From: Paracoccaceae bacterium
Lineage (GTDB): Bacteria > Pseudomonadota > Alphaproteobacteria > Rhodobacterales > Rhodobacteraceae
Length of the DNA stretch: 64,000 nt
Assembly (NCBI GenBank): GCA_020622085.1
Contig: JAHRYM010000001.1
Coordinates: 1,839,620 to 1,903,619 of the forward strand
Direction: 5' to 3'
In this document: one piece after another, positions 30,710 to 40,871 of the stretch
Layout of the letters: every line of letters begins with the position of its first letter
Position numbering within the stretch: the first letter of the stretch is position 1
The notes under the pieces: model-generated
Seen by the model: only the letters and a program-made list of their open reading frames with translations
Database searches by the model: none
What the model was told of the DNA's origin: nothing
Position numbers and translations under genes: made by a program

Positions 30710-32259
30710 CACTGCACGAAACGCTGGACCGCAGGCCGACCGACCCGGCGCTGTCGGGGATCATCAAGCTTGCCGTGCTTGCCGTCGGCGGGCAAGGCGG
30801 CGGTGTGCTGACCGGCTGGATCGAGGATCTGGCCCGCGCGAACGGCTATGCCGCACAGGCGACATCCGTCGCGGGCGTGGCGCAGCGCACGGGTGCGACG
30901 GTCTATTATGTGGAAATGGCCCCGCACCGCCCGGGCGACCCGGTGCCGGTCTTTTCGCTGATGCCGGCGGCGGGGGACGTGGACATCATGGTGACGGCCG
31001 AGATGATGGAGGCGGGCCGCGCCATCCTGCGGGGCTTCGTGACGCCGGACCGGACCACGCTCATCACCTCGACCCACCGGGCGCTCGCGGTATCGGAAAA
31101 GATGGTTCCGGGCGACGGCATCGCGCCCTCCGACGAGGTTCGGGCGGCTGCCGAAGTGGCCGCGCGGCGCTTCATCGCCGCCGATTTCGATGCACTGGCA
31201 ATCCGGAGCGGCTCGGTCATTTCGGCCTCGCTCTTCGGGGCGCTCGCCGGAGCGGGCGTGCTGCCCTTCCCGCGCGAGGCCTTCGAAGCGGCAATCCTGG
31301 CCAGCGGAAAGGGGGTTGAAGGATCGCTGCGCGCCTTTGGCGCGGCATTCGACATGGCGGCAGAGCCTTCGCCCGACGTCCCCGCCCTTGCGCCGGATCC
31401 GGCGATGCCCACCCCGATCACCGGCCCCGCGACGCTGGTGGCCGAATGGGACCGCCTTGCCGCGCGCACAGAGGCCCTGCCCCCGCCCGTGGCCGAACTG
31501 GCGCGGCCCGGCCTGCAAAAGGTGGTGGATTTCCAGGATCTGGCCTATGGCGCCGAATATCTGGACCGGCTGGCCGGCGTCCAGGCGCGGGACAGTGACG
31601 CGATGGGCTGGATGCTCACGCGCGAGGCCGCGAAACATGTCGCCAATGCGATGGCCTATGACGACATCATCCGCGTGGCGGACCTCAAGACCCGCGCCGC
31701 CCGCTTTGCCCGCATCGGTCGGGAAATGCGGGTGAAAGACGGAAATCTTCTGTATCTGACCGAGTTCTTCCACCCCCGCGCCGCCGAGATCCTCGGCATG
31801 TTCCCCGCCCGCCTTGGCGCCCGGATGGAGGCGGACCCGAAATGGGTGGCCCGCCTGACCCGCTGGTTCGACAGGGGCCGGCGGCTGCGGACCGACCGCC
31901 TGCCGGCCTTCGTGCTTTTGCACATCCTTGGCAGCCTGAAGTCCTGGCGCCGCCGCACCCTGCGCCACGCGCAGGAACAGGCGCATCTTGCGCGCTGGAT
32001 GGAGATGGCGCTGGCGCAGGCCGGGCGCAATTATGATCTGGCGGTCGAACTGATCCGCTGCCGGCGCCTGATCAAGGGTTATTCCGACACCCATGCACGC
32101 GGCCAATCGAAATTCGACCGCGTGACCGGCGCGAGCTTGCGCATCGCCGGGCGTCCCGACGCGGCCGACTGGTGCCGCCGCCTGCGCGAGGCCGCGTTGA
32201 AGGACGAGGAAGGCAGGGCGCTGGACGGCGCGATAAGAACGATCGAAAGCTTCGCCTGA
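30706..32259 (+). CDS. iorB: indolepyruvate oxidoreductase, beta subunit with C-terminal DUF6537-type extension (IorB-like)
   Basis: This 517-residue protein starts with the gamma-type domain of 2-oxoacid:acceptor oxidoreductases (residues about 15-215, with AVGGQGGGVLTGW). A long C-terminal extension (about 290-510), rich in Arg and Ala, is typical of large IorB forms in proteobacteria. The start at 30706 overlaps the iorA stop by 4 bp; longer readings in the same frame are not supported. It should form the functional complex with the upstream product. A bidirectional terminator follows. Confidence 0.87.
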   Translation: MTLHETLDRRPTDPALSGIIKLAVLAVGGQGGGVLTGWIEDLARANGYAAQATSVAGVAQRTGATVYYVEMAPHRPGDPVPVFSLMPAAGDVDIMVTAEMMEAGRAILRGFVTPDRTTLITSTHRALAVSEKMVPGDGIAPSDEVRAAAEVAARRFIAADFDALAIRSGSVISASLFGALAGAGVLPFPREAFEAAILASGKGVEGSLRAFGAAFDMAAEPSPDVPALAPDPAMPTPITGPATLVAEWDRLAARTEALPPPVAELARPGLQKVVDFQDLAYGAEYLDRLAGVQARDSDAMGWMLTREAAKHVANAMAYDDIIRVADLKTRAARFARIGREMRVKDGNLLYLTEFFHPRAAEILGMFPARLGARMEADPKWVARLTRWFDRGRRLRTDRLPAFVLLHILGSLKSWRRRTLRHAQEQAHLARWMEMALAQAGRNYDLAVELIRCRRLIKGYSDTHARGQSKFDRVTGASLRIAGRPDAADWCRRLREAALKDEEGRALDGAIRTIESFA

Positions 32260-32282
32260 GGCCGCGCGGATCCAATGGAAAA

Positions 32283-32302
32283 GGGGGGCGAAAACGCCCC
32301 CC
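32283..32302. terminator. bidirectional terminator between iorB and the LLM oxidoreductase gene
   Basis: GGGGGGCG pairs with CGCCCCCC over an AAAA loop. On the minus strand it is followed by CTTTTCC, and on the plus strand by CTCTG, so it fits best the minus-strand gene and can serve both convergent genes. Confidence 0.75.
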
Positions 32303-32325
32303 CTCTGTCGCCGATCGGGGCTTTT

Positions 32326-33417
32326 TCAGCGAATGCCCGCTGCTTCCAGCTTCGGCAGGACATTGTCGCGGAAATAGGGAAATTCCTCGATGTAATCGAC
32401 GAAGGACAGCGTCGTGCCTGCAAAGCCCGCGGCATGCAGCTTCAGGATGCCTTCGGCCACCTGATCGGGCGTGCCGATCAACGGGAAGCCGCCGTGGCCC
32501 AGCGCGAACAGATGCTTGATCTGCGCCAGCAGGTCATGCGGGAAGCTGTGGGCATGGGCGAACTGCAGCCGCACCAGATTGTCCACCGCGTCCGTGTCGG
32601 CATTCTGCACTGCCGTGTAATCGGCCCATTCCTTCGCCTCTGCCTCGGTCGGGCGGCAGATGACATGGCTGAAGGTCAGCACGTTGACCTCGCGCCCCTT
32701 GGCCCTGGCCTGCGCCTTCAGGTCGGCGATCTCGGTCTTCGAGCGTCCAAGGTCGATCGCCGGGGTGAACAGGAAGTTCGCGTTGTCGGTGGCAAAGCCC
32801 CGGCCCTGCGGGCTGCCTGCGGCATTGAGTATCGGAACCGAGCCGCGGATCGGCCTGGGGTCGCCCTTGACGCGCCTCGCCTTGAAATGGGTGCCGTTCC
32901 AGTCGAAATGTTCGTCCGAGGTCCAGAGTTTGCGCACCAGATCGAACCATTCCTGCGCATAGGCATAGCGGGTTTCGTGGTCGTCGGGCAGGTCAAGCCC
33001 CAGCGCCTCGTATTCCGGCTTGTTCCAGCCGGCGACGATGTTCAGCCCCGCGCGCCCGTGGCCGATCTGGTCTATGGTGGCGATCTGTTTCGCCACCACG
33101 ACCGGGTGGTTTGCGGTCGTGTGGATCGTGGCAAAGATGGCGATGTTCTTGGTCGCCGCCAGAAGACCCGCAGCCCAGGTCATGGTTTCCAGCACGCCGC
33201 CATGAAAATCGGTCTCGCCGCCATAGCCGATCCAGCGGGCGATCGGCAGCATGAAGTCGATCCCGGCCTCGTCCAGCATCCGGGCAAGCCTGAGGTTGTT
33301 GTCCCAGCTGTTGACCCAGCGTTCGGGCGCCTTGGTGGGCGTCATCCCCGAAGAGCAGTTGGTTGAAAATGTGCCAAGGCGAAAGCGATCGCCCGAGAGC
33401 ATCGGGTGGTGTGTCAT
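32326..33417 (-). CDS. LLM-class flavin-dependent oxidoreductase
   Basis: This 363-residue luciferase-like monooxygenase has a TIM-barrel pattern with NIVAGWNKPEYEALGL near residues 125-140. It resembles the RutA / sulfone monooxygenase / alkanesulfonate group that uses FMNH2 from a separate reductase. No flavin reductase gene is adjacent. AGGGAA lies 6 nt before the ATG. It is divergent from a winged-helix regulator with 113 bp between starts. A CTTGAAAT half-site in that gap recurs before the aminobenzoyl-CoA monooxygenase gene. The substrate is unknown; a ring-opening or N-heterocycle oxygenation role would fit the cluster. Confidence 0.82.
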   Translation of the reverse strand: MTHHPMLSGDRFRLGTFSTNCSSGMTPTKAPERWVNSWDNNLRLARMLDEAGIDFMLPIARWIGYGGETDFHGGVLETMTWAAGLLAATKNIAIFATIHTTANHPVVVAKQIATIDQIGHGRAGLNIVAGWNKPEYEALGLDLPDDHETRYAYAQEWFDLVRKLWTSDEHFDWNGTHFKARRVKGDPRPIRGSVPILNAAGSPQGRGFATDNANFLFTPAIDLGRSKTEIADLKAQARAKGREVNVLTFSHVICRPTEAEAKEWADYTAVQNADTDAVDNLVRLQFAHAHSFPHDLLAQIKHLFALGHGGFPLIGTPDQVAEGILKLHAAGFAGTTLSFVDYIEEFPYFRDNVLPKLEAAGIR

Positions 33418-33530
33418 ATGAGGTTCCCTGTAGAGTTTAGCAGTTATTTTATGCTTGAAATTCTATCGTAAAATCCATTTGCGTCAACACGTCGCAGCGG
33501 CAAGACTGAGCCGCAAACGGGGTGGAACCG

Positions 33531-34106
33531 ATGCCGAGAAAAACCATTCAAACTCAAAATGATACCCATGCAGGGTCACGCGTCCCCGGGCTGGACTGGC
33601 GCTGGCACCTGGCCGACAGCCCGCTCGAGGTCGATACGACCGAGCTCGAATTTGCTCTGATGCGGACCTTCGAGGGATTCGGGCGCTGGCAGTCGGAATG
33701 CCTGGCCATGGTCTGCGATCTGGCCGCGACGGGGCCGGAAAATGCGCTCTTGCACATCATCCGCATGAATGACCGGCCGAAGTCGATCAAGGATCTGGCG
33801 CGGCTCACCAACCGCGACGACCTGCCCAACATCCAGTATTCACTGCGCAAGCTGATCGGTGCGGGCCTTGTGCTGCGCAAGGGCGCGGGGCGGTCGGGGG
33901 TCACCTACGAGATGACGGACGAAGGTCGCCGCGTCACTGACGACTATGGCGCGCTCAGGCGGCGGCTGTTGATCCAGGCGGTGTCGAATGTGCCGGGTTT
34001 TTCCGACCGGCTGGCCGAAGCCACGCGAACGCTGAACCTGCTGTGCGGCATCTATGAAGAAATCTCGCGCGTGGCGGCGACGCACCGGCGGGACAGGCAG
34101 CCCTAG
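33531..34106 (+). CDS. MarR-like winged-helix DNA-binding protein
   Basis: This 191-residue protein has a central winged helix (about residues 80-135: SIKDLARLTNRDDLPNIQYSLRKLIGAGLV) with flanking dimerisation helices. The ATG at 33531 is preferred over an in-frame GTG 9 bp upstream. It is divergent from the LLM oxidoreductase gene and convergent with the hydroxyacyl-CoA dehydrogenase remnant, so it probably regulates the catabolic genes on either side. Similar winged-helix proteins accompany aromatic degradation genes in other proteobacteria. Confidence 0.78.
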   Translation: MPRKTIQTQNDTHAGSRVPGLDWRWHLADSPLEVDTTELEFALMRTFEGFGRWQSECLAMVCDLAATGPENALLHIIRMNDRPKSIKDLARLTNRDDLPNIQYSLRKLIGAGLVLRKGAGRSGVTYEMTDEGRRVTDDYGALRRRLLIQAVSNVPGFSDRLAEATRTLNLLCGIYEEISRVAATHRRDRQP

Positions 34107-34116
34107 ACCCCGGGGG

Positions 34117-35221
34117 TCAGTGAACGGGTGCGGGCAGGTAGCGGCCTTTCAGATGCGCCGGGGCCGCCTGTTCCAGTTCTGCAAGCGTGGCCCGCACTCC
34201 GTCGTGGCCGTTATGTTCCAAAGCCGCGAATGGCCCGTGCGGGAAATTCAGCCCGAGCTGCATCGCAGTGTCGATCCCCTGGCGCGTGACCCCGCCTTCG
34301 GACAAGAGCCAAGCGGCTTCGTTCAGCATCGCGCATTCGATGCGCCGCCGGATCGTGGCAGCATCCGCAGGCGTGGGAACCACCGCCGACGGGGTGACGA
34401 ACCCACGCCCTGATTTGCAACCCAGATCGCCCTGCCCCACCTTGTCCCTGAGCGCGGCGAAGACATGGTAGCGCGGATGCCCGCCCATCGCCGCCGACAG
34501 GCTTCGGGTGGCGGCCAGATTGATGTCGGCCCCCACCAGATCAATCAGCGCAAAGGGCCCCAGCCGGTAGCCGGCCGCCATCATTGCCGCGTCGATCTCG
34601 TCCGCGCCGCGACCTCCCTCCAGCATGGCCAGCGCCTCGCCGTAATAGGGGCGCGCACAGCGGTTGACGACGAAACCGGGACGGTCGGCGCAGTCGATCA
34701 CGGTCTTTCCCGCGCCTTCGGCAAGCGACCTTGCGAGCGCCAGCGCATCCGTGGCACTGCCGGGATGGGCGACGGGTTCGACGAGATTCATCGCCGTGGC
34801 CGGATTGAAGAAATGCAACCCCACGACACGCTCGCCCCGCATGAGCCCCTCGGCAATGGCCGCCACCGACAGCGACGATATTGGTGGCCAGCACTGCCCC
34901 CGGGGCCAGATGCGGCTCGATCCGGGCGAAGACGGTCCGCTTGACCGCCAGCGTCTCGGCCACGGCCTCGATCACAATATCGGCAGGCGCGATGTCCTCG
35001 GGCCGCTCCACGGCCACCATGCGCGCCAGGATGGAGTCCCGCGCATCAGCCGTCATCGCACCCTTGGCCACACGGACCCCGAGCGCCGCCGCAAGCCGCA
35101 TGGGCGCCGTTGCCCGCGCCTCTGGTCCTGCGTCGGTGGCCCGCACCTCGTGGCCGGCCTGCACAAGAACCTGCCCGATGCCGAGCCCCATCGCCCCAAG
35201 CCCGATGACCCCGATCCTCAT
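34117..35221 (-). pseudogene. frameshifted 3-hydroxyacyl-CoA dehydrogenase
   Basis: The first part, from the ATG at 35221, has the NAD fold (RIGVIGLGAMGLGIG) and runs normally to VLATNI. The expected Ser-Ser-Leu-Ser-Val-Ala segment then appears only in another frame, beginning near 34880 and continuing as AAIAEGLMRGERVVGLHFFNPA through the C-terminal domain to 34117. Loss of two bases (or gain of one) near 34877-34882 explains it. The rest is intact, including the catalytic His in HFFNPA. The shift could be a recent mutation, an assembly error or, less likely, programmed. The product would suit the beta-oxidation part of the cluster. Confidence 0.82.
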
Positions 35222-35310
35222 GCATCCCCCGGTCATGTCCATCGCCTGCGCCGGCGATGCCGCAATGCCGGCTTCCCCTCCGGGGCCCACCATCCGCGAT
35301 GACGGATTTT

Positions 35311-35339
35311 TTTCAAGTTCGATATTTCAAACTTGAAAT
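35311..35339 (+). promoter_or_regulatory. inverted-repeat operator upstream of the aminobenzoyl-CoA monooxygenase operon
   Basis: TTTCAAGTT (35311-35319) and AACTTGAAA (35330-35338) form a perfect 9-bp inverted repeat with a 10-nt spacer. Nested in it, ATTTCAA-AC-TTGAAAT (35324-35339) is a compact dyad of the size bound by MarR-type dimers. It lies 54-82 bp upstream of the start codon. The half-site CTTGAAAT occurs again in the LLM/winged-helix gap near 33454. Confidence 0.5.
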
Positions 35340-35392
35340 TAATTCCGGCCAATGCCACCCTGACTGCACCCCTAGCAATGGAACCCATGGCG

Positions 35393-37678
35393 ATGAACAT
35401 TCTCTGCCTCGGCGGTGGTCCGGCCGGTCTTTACTTTGCGATCTCGATGAAACTGCGCGATCCGGCGCATCGGGTCACGGTGATTGAACGCAACCGCGCC
35501 AATGACACCTTCGGCTGGGGGGTGGTCCTCTCCGATGACGCGCTGGGGCGGATGCAGAAGAACGATCCCGTCTCGACCCGGGCGATCCGCGACCACTTCG
35601 CCTATTGGGACGACATTGCCGTGGTGCGCGGCAGCGAACGGACGGTGTCGGGCGGCCACGGCTTTGCCGGGATCGGTCGCAGGCAGATGCTGGTCCTGCT
35701 TCAGGCCCGCGCGCGCGAACTGGGCGTCGAGATGCAGTTCGAGACCGAGTTCAGATCCGCCGAAGACTATCGCCGCGACTATGATCTGGTCGTGGCATCC
35801 GACGGGATCAACAGCCTTGTTCGCTGCGAATACGCCGATGTCTTCAAGCCCGACATCGACCAGCGGCTGGTCAAGTTCATCTGGCTGGGCACGCACCAGA
35901 AATTCGACGACGCCTTCACCTTCATCTTCGAGAAGACCGAGTGGGGCTGGTTCTGGGCCCATGTCTATCAGTTCGACGACAACACCGCGACCTTCATCGT
36001 CGACTGCATGCCCGAGACCTGGGACCGCGCGGGCTTCGAGAGGATGACCAAGGAAGAAACCGTCGAGACCTGCCGCAAGATCTTTGAACGTCATCTCGGC
36101 GGGCACGAGCTGATTTCCAATGCCGCGCACCTGCGCGGCTCTGCGGTCTGGATGCAGTTCCCCCGGGTGCTGTGCGAACGCTGGCACAACGGCAATGTCG
36201 TGCTGATGGGGGATGCGGCGGCGACGGGGCATTACTCGATCGGTTCGGGTTCGCGGCTGGCCTTCGACAGTGCCATCGCGCTGGCGGAATACCTGCATTC
36301 CGAACCGACGATGGAAGCCGCGTTCGATCGCTATCAGGCCGAACGCCGGGTCGAAGTCTTGCGGCTGCAATCGGCGGCGCGCAATTCGCTGGAATGGTTC
36401 GAACAGGTCGAGCGCTATCTCGACATGCCGATGCCGCAGTTCGCCTATTCGCTCCTGACCCGCAGCCAGCGGATTTCCCACGAAAACCTGCGCCTGCGCG
36501 ACCCGCAGTGGTTGGCGCAGACCGAAGGCTGGTTCCAGCACCAGCAGGGCGGGACGGAAGGGCGCGCGCCGATGTTCGCGCCCTTCCGGCTGCGCGGCAT
36601 GACGCTGAAGAACCGCATCGTGGTGTCGCCGATGGCCCAATACAAGGCGGTGGCGGGCTGCCCCACCGACTGGCATCTGGTGCATTACGGCGAACGCGCC
36701 AAGGGTGGCGCGGGGCTGGTCCATACCGAAATGACCTGCACCAGCGCGCAAGGCCGCATCACGCCCGGTTGCCCCGGGCTTTATGCCCCGGAACATGAAG
36801 CGGCCTGGAAGCGGATTGTCGATTTCGTCCATGGCGAGACCTCCGCGAAGATCTGCTGCCAGATCGGCCATGCCGGCCGCAAGGCCAGCACCCAGGTCGG
36901 GTGGGAAGACGGCGATGCCCCGCTGAAATCCGGCAACTGGGACATCATCGCCCCCTCGCCCCTGGCCTGGTCACCGCGCAACGCCACACCCCGCGAAATG
37001 ACCCGCGCCGACATGCAGGCGGTGACGGAGGAGTTCGTCGCGGCAACCCGGATGGCCAGACGCGCAGGCTTCGACATGATCGAGATGCACGCCGCGCACG
37101 GCTATCTGCTGTCTTCGTTCATCAGCCCGCTGTCGAACCACCGGGTTGATGCCTATGGCGGCAGCCTGGAAAACCGCATGCGCTGGCCCCTCGAAGTGCT
37201 CCGCGCCATGCGGACGGCCTGGGGTGAAGACAAGCCGCTTTCAGTCCGGATCAGTGCGTCCGACTGGGTCGGCCAGGACGGCGTGACCCCGGATGAAGCC
37301 GTCGGGATTGCGCGGATGTTTGCGGCAGGTGGGGCGGATATCATCGACGTCTCGGCGGGTCAGACCTCTACCGGGGCGCGGCCCGTCTACGGGCGCATGT
37401 TCCAGACCCCCTTCAGCGACCGCATCCGCAACGAGACCGGCCTTGCCACCATGGCGGTCGGCAACATCACCGAAACCGATCACGTCAACTCGATCCTGCT
37501 GGCGGGCCGGGCCGATCTGGTCTGCCTTGCGCGCCCGCATCTGGCCGATCCCTACTGGACGCTTCACGCGGCCGTTGCGATGGGGGATGGTGGCAGCGAA
37601 TGGCCGCTTCCCTATCTTGCGGGGCGCGACCAGATGATCAGGCTGGCACAGAAGGCAACAGAGGTGATCCGGGCATGA
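35393..37678 (+). CDS. 2-aminobenzoyl-CoA (anthraniloyl-CoA) monooxygenase/reductase
   Basis: This 761-residue fusion joins an FAD monooxygenase (residues about 1-375; LGGGPAGLY at the N-terminus, [10 protein letters not shown] near 275) to an old-yellow-enzyme reductase domain (about 394-760; [26 protein letters not shown]). That architecture is the 2-aminobenzoyl-CoA monooxygenase/reductase of aerobic anthranilate degradation, often labelled salicylyl-CoA 5-hydroxylase/oxidoreductase. It hydroxylates and then reduces the ring of the CoA ester without classic ring cleavage. It is the first gene of an operon running to the CoA ligase at 43401. Upstream in-frame ATGs at 35378 and 35387 are alternative starts. 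Confidence 0.88.
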   Translation: MNILCLGGGPAGLYFAISMKLRDPAHRVTVIERNRANDTFGWGVVLSDDALGRMQKNDPVSTRAIRDHFAYWDDIAVVRGSERTVSGGHGFAGIGRRQMLVLLQARARELGVEMQFETEFRSAEDYRRDYDLVVASDGINSLVRCEYADVFKPDIDQRLVKFIWLGTHQKFDDAFTFIFEKTEWGWFWAHVYQFDDNTATFIVDCMPETWDRAGFERMTKEETVETCRKIFERHLGGHELISNAAHLRGSAVWMQFPRVLCERWHNGNVVLMGDAAATGHYSIGSGSRLAFDSAIALAEYLHSEPTMEAAFDRYQAERRVEVLRLQSAARNSLEWFEQVERYLDMPMPQFAYSLLTRSQRISHENLRLRDPQWLAQTEGWFQHQQGGTEGRAPMFAPFRLRGMTLKNRIVVSPMAQYKAVAGCPTDWHLVHYGERAKGGAGLVHTEMTCTSAQGRITPGCPGLYAPEHEAAWKRIVDFVHGETSAKICCQIGHAGRKASTQVGWEDGDAPLKSGNWDIIAPSPLAWSPRNATPREMTRADMQAVTEEFVAATRMARRAGFDMIEMHAAHGYLLSSFISPLSNHRVDAYGGSLENRMRWPLEVLRAMRTAWGEDKPLSVRISASDWVGQDGVTPDEAVGIARMFAAGGADIIDVSAGQTSTGARPVYGRMFQTPFSDRIRNETGLATMAVGNITETDHVNSILLAGRADLVCLARPHLADPYWTLHAAVAMGDGGSEWPLPYLAGRDQMIRLAQKATEVIRA

Positions 37679-38418
37679 CCTTTGCGGGACGACGGGTATT
37701 GGTGACGGGGGGCGGATCGGGCGCGGGGGCGGACCTTGCGCTGGGATTTGCGCGCGCGGGCGCGGCCGAGGTGGTGATCTGCGGCCGCCGGGTCGAGGCC
37801 CTTGCCGCCACCGCCGCACAGCACCCCTCGATCCGCGCCCTGCCCTGCGACGTGAGTGATGAGGCCTCGGTCGCGGGGCTGTTCGCCGCCGCCGGGCGCT
37901 GCGACATCGTGATTGCCAATGCCGGCCAGGCCGACAGCGCGCTGATGGCCCGCACGACGCTGGCGCAGTGGAACGCGATGCTTGCGGTGAACCTGACCGG
38001 GGTCTTCCTGACCTTCCGCGAAGGTCTGCGCCAGTTCGACGACTGGGGACGGCTGGTGGCCATCGCCTCGACCGCCGGACTGAAGGGCTACGCCAAGGTC
38101 GCGCCCTATGCGGCGGCGAAACATGGCGTCATGGGTCTGGTGCGGTCGCTGGCGCTGGAAGTGGCGCGCGAGCCGGTCACGGTGAATGCGATCTGCCCGG
38201 GGTTCCTGGACACCGATATGACCGAGAATTCAATCCGGGTGATCGCGGAAAAGACCGGTCGCAGCCCGGAACAGGCGCGCGCGGCACTGGAAGGAATATC
38301 CCCCCAGAACCGGCTTTACCGCCCCGACGAGGTGACATCCGCCGCGCTCTGGCTGTGCGGTCCGGGATCGGAGGGCGTGAATGGCCAGGCCATCACCATT
38401 GCGGGGGGCGAGATTTGA
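37675..38418 (+). CDS. SDR-family NAD(P)-dependent oxidoreductase
   Basis: This 247-residue short-chain dehydrogenase has the cofactor motif TGGGSGAG (residues 11-18), NAG near 82, and the catalytic Ser132, Tyr145 and Lys149 (YAAAK). It overlaps the monooxygenase gene by 4 bp and the MarR gene by 4 bp. In the anthraniloyl-CoA pathway an alcohol/ketone interconversion after dearomatisation would suit it, but the reaction is inferred from context. It could partly replace the frameshifted hydroxyacyl-CoA dehydrogenase. Confidence 0.87.
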   Translation: MTFAGRRVLVTGGGSGAGADLALGFARAGAAEVVICGRRVEALAATAAQHPSIRALPCDVSDEASVAGLFAAAGRCDIVIANAGQADSALMARTTLAQWNAMLAVNLTGVFLTFREGLRQFDDWGRLVAIASTAGLKGYAKVAPYAAAKHGVMGLVRSLALEVAREPVTVNAICPGFLDTDMTENSIRVIAEKTGRSPEQARAALEGISPQNRLYRPDEVTSAALWLCGPGSEGVNGQAITIAGGEI

Positions 38419-38858
38419 GCGACCACGATCCTCTCTCGAAGCGGCGCCTGAAGATGTGGATCCGGCTTCTGGGCGTGACCCGGACGGCCGAGGGCCAGCT
38501 GCGCGAATTTCTCCGCGTCCGGCACGACACGACGCTGCCGCGCTTTGACGTGCTGGCCGCGCTCTACCGCCGGCGCGAAGGCGTGACGATGGGCGAACTC
38601 TCGCGCCTTCTGCTGGTGTCGAACGGCAATGCGACAACGGTTGTCGACCGGCTGGAACGGGACGGCCTTGTGCGCCGCACGCCTTCGGAAGCCGACCGCC
38701 GCACCGTCCACGTCGCATTGACCCCGGAAGGCCTTGGGCAATTCGAAGTCCTGGCCGTCGACCACGAGGCCGAGGTGAACCGCCTGTTCGCCACGCTCTC
38801 GGAGGCCGATCTCGACACGCTGACCGAAATACTCAAACGCATGGGAGGGGCGCGATGA
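38415..38858 (+). CDS. MarR-family transcriptional regulator of the aminobenzoyl-CoA operon
   Basis: This 147-residue regulator has a winged helix ([28 protein letters not shown], about residues 59-86, with wing [15 protein letters not shown]). The likely start is TTG at 38415, overlapping the SDR stop; an ATG at 38454 would remove the first helix. The 3' end overlaps the enoyl-CoA hydratase gene by 4 bp. It is embedded in the operon and probably represses it until a CoA thioester or aromatic acid binds, as with BadR/HpaR-type MarR proteins. Confidence 0.83.
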   Translation: MSDHDPLSKRRLKMWIRLLGVTRTAEGQLREFLRVRHDTTLPRFDVLAALYRRREGVTMGELSRLLLVSNGNATTVVDRLERDGLVRRTPSEADRRTVHVALTPEGLGQFEVLAVDHEAEVNRLFATLSEADLDTLTEILKRMGGAR

Positions 38859-39667
38859 CCCTGATGGCCGGGACCAGGCCCGAACATTTCCTCTGGCAGG
38901 TCGAGGACCGCGTCGCCACGATCCGGCTGAACCGGCCCGAGCGCAAGAACCCGCTGACCTTCGACAGCTATGCCGAACTGCGCGACACCTTCCGGGCGCT
39001 GGTCCACGCAAGCGACGTGGATGTGGTGGTGATTGCCTCGAACGGCGGCAATTTCTGTTCGGGCGGCGATGTGCATGACATCATCGGCCCGCTGGTCGGC
39101 ATGGACATGAAGGGCCTGCTTGCCTTCACCCGCATGACCGGCGATCTGGTCAAGGCGATGATCGGTTGCGGCAAGCCGATCATCGCGGCGGTCGACGGCA
39201 TCTGCGTGGGTGCGGGCGCGATCATGGCCATGGCCGCGGACCTGCGGCTGGCGACCCCCGGCGCCAAATGCGCCTTCCTTTTCACGCGCGTGGGCCTTGC
39301 CGGCTGCGACATGGGCGCCTGCGCCATGCTGCCGCGGATCATCGGTCAGGGCCGCGCGGCGGAACTGCTGTATACCGGCCGGGTGATGCGCGCCGAGGAA
39401 GGCGCTGCCTGGGGGTTCTGGAACGCGATCCACGCAGCCGATGCGCTGGATGACGCGGCAATGACGCTCGCGCGGCAACTGGCGGCGGGGCCGACATTTG
39501 CCCATGGCATCACCAAGACCCAGCTCAATCAGGAATGGAACATGGGGCTTGAACAGGCGATCGAGGCCGAGGCGCAGGCCCAGGCGATCTGCATGCAGAC
39601 CCGTGATTTCGAACGCGCCTACCACGCCTTCGTCGCCAGGGAGACACCGGTGTTTCGCGGGGACTGA
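38855..39667 (+). CDS. enoyl-CoA hydratase/isomerase family protein
   Basis: This 270-residue crotonase-fold protein has the oxyanion-hole regions [11 protein letters not shown] (near residue 68) and [17 protein letters not shown] (near 113). The family hydrates enoyl-CoA or carries out related CoA-ester chemistry, including ring hydrolysis. The usual catalytic Glu pair is not fully evident: the second region reads GLAGCDMGA, which suggests a variant activity. It overlaps the MarR stop and is followed after 67 bp by an acyl-CoA dehydrogenase gene. Confidence 0.85.
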   Translation: MTLMAGTRPEHFLWQVEDRVATIRLNRPERKNPLTFDSYAELRDTFRALVHASDVDVVVIASNGGNFCSGGDVHDIIGPLVGMDMKGLLAFTRMTGDLVKAMIGCGKPIIAAVDGICVGAGAIMAMAADLRLATPGAKCAFLFTRVGLAGCDMGACAMLPRIIGQGRAAELLYTGRVMRAEEGAAWGFWNAIHAADALDDAAMTLARQLAAGPTFAHGITKTQLNQEWNMGLEQAIEAEAQAQAICMQTRDFERAYHAFVARETPVFRGD

Positions 39668-39734
39668 GTCACGCCCGCGATCCCTGCACCTGAGCCCGGC
39701 GCACCCTCCCCCAGACGACACCCAAGGACCAGGC

Positions 39735-40871
39735 ATGACCGACCGAAGCTTTCTGGACTGGCCGTTTTTCGAGCCCCGCCACCGTGATCTGACAGCGGCG
39801 CTGGATGACTGGTGCATTCGCCATCTGCCGGTCGACCACGGTGATGTCGATACAGCCTGCCGCGCGCTGGTCGGGATGCTGGGCGACGGCGGCTGGCTGA
39901 TCCATTCCGGCGCGGGCCATGACGAACGGCTGGATGTGCGCACCCTCTGCCTGATCCGCGAAACGCTGGCGCGCCACGACGGGCTTGCGGATTTCGCCTT
40001 TGCGATGCAGGGGCTCGGCATGGGGGCGGTCAGCCTGTTCGGCACGCCCCGCCAGCGCGAATGGCTGGCGCAAACCCGCAGCGGCCGCGCGATTTCCGCC
40101 TTTGCGCTGACGGAACCCGGCGCCGGATCGGATGTCGCCGCGACCGCCACCACCGCCACCCGGGCGCCCGAAGGCTGGCGGATCGAGGGCGAAAAGACCC
40201 TGATCTCGAACGGCGGGATCGCCGATCTCTACGTGCTTTTCGCCCGCACCGGCGAGGCGCCGGGGGCACGGGGGCTCTCGGCCTTTCTGGTGCCCGCCGA
40301 TACGCCGGGGCTCGAGATTGCCGAACGGATCGAGGTGATCGCGCCGCACCCGCTGGCCAGGCTCAGGATGCAGGGCATGGTGCTGCCCGAAGATGCGCTG
40401 ATCGGCAAGGCCGGGGATGGGTTCAAGCTGGCGATGTCGGTGCTCGATGTGTTCCGTCCCACCGTGGGCGCGGCGGCGCTGGGGTTTGCGCGCCGGGCGC
40501 TGGACGAAGCTCTGTCGCGGGTCAAGGCGCGTCGGATCCAGGGCCAGCCGCTGGCCGAGTTGCAGATGGTGCAGGGTCATCTGGCCGACATGGCGCTGAA
40601 GATCGACGCAAGCGCCCTTCTGGTCTATCGCGCGGCCTGGACCAAGGACCGGGGGGCCGCACGCATCACGCGCGAGGCGGCGATGGCCAAGCTCCATGCC
40701 ACCGAAGCCGCGCAGGAGGTGATCGACATGGCGGTGCAGCTCCATGGCGGCGATGGCGTCCGGCACGGCTCGGTCGTGGAACGGCTTTACCGCGAGATCC
40801 GCGCGCTGCGGATCTACGAGGGCGCATCCGACGTGCAGCGTGTGGTCATCGCCCGGAGTGTGCTGGCATGA
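39735..40871 (+). CDS. acyl-CoA dehydrogenase
   Basis: This 378-residue FAD enzyme introduces a C2-C3 double bond in acyl-CoA esters and passes electrons to ETF. Hallmarks are [13 protein letters not shown] (near residue 118), [12 protein letters not shown] in the middle and the C-terminal [12 protein letters not shown], which holds the catalytic-region Glu. AAGGA precedes the ATG at 39735; the longer in-frame reading overlaps the hydratase gene and is not supported. The stop overlaps the thioesterase start by 4 bp. Confidence 0.9.
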   Translation: MTDRSFLDWPFFEPRHRDLTAALDDWCIRHLPVDHGDVDTACRALVGMLGDGGWLIHSGAGHDERLDVRTLCLIRETLARHDGLADFAFAMQGLGMGAVSLFGTPRQREWLAQTRSGRAISAFALTEPGAGSDVAATATTATRAPEGWRIEGEKTLISNGGIADLYVLFARTGEAPGARGLSAFLVPADTPGLEIAERIEVIAPHPLARLRMQGMVLPEDALIGKAGDGFKLAMSVLDVFRPTVGAAALGFARRALDEALSRVKARRIQGQPLAELQMVQGHLADMALKIDASALLVYRAAWTKDRGAARITREAAMAKLHATEAAQEVIDMAVQLHGGDGVRHGSVVERLYREIRALRIYEGASDVQRVVIARSVLA

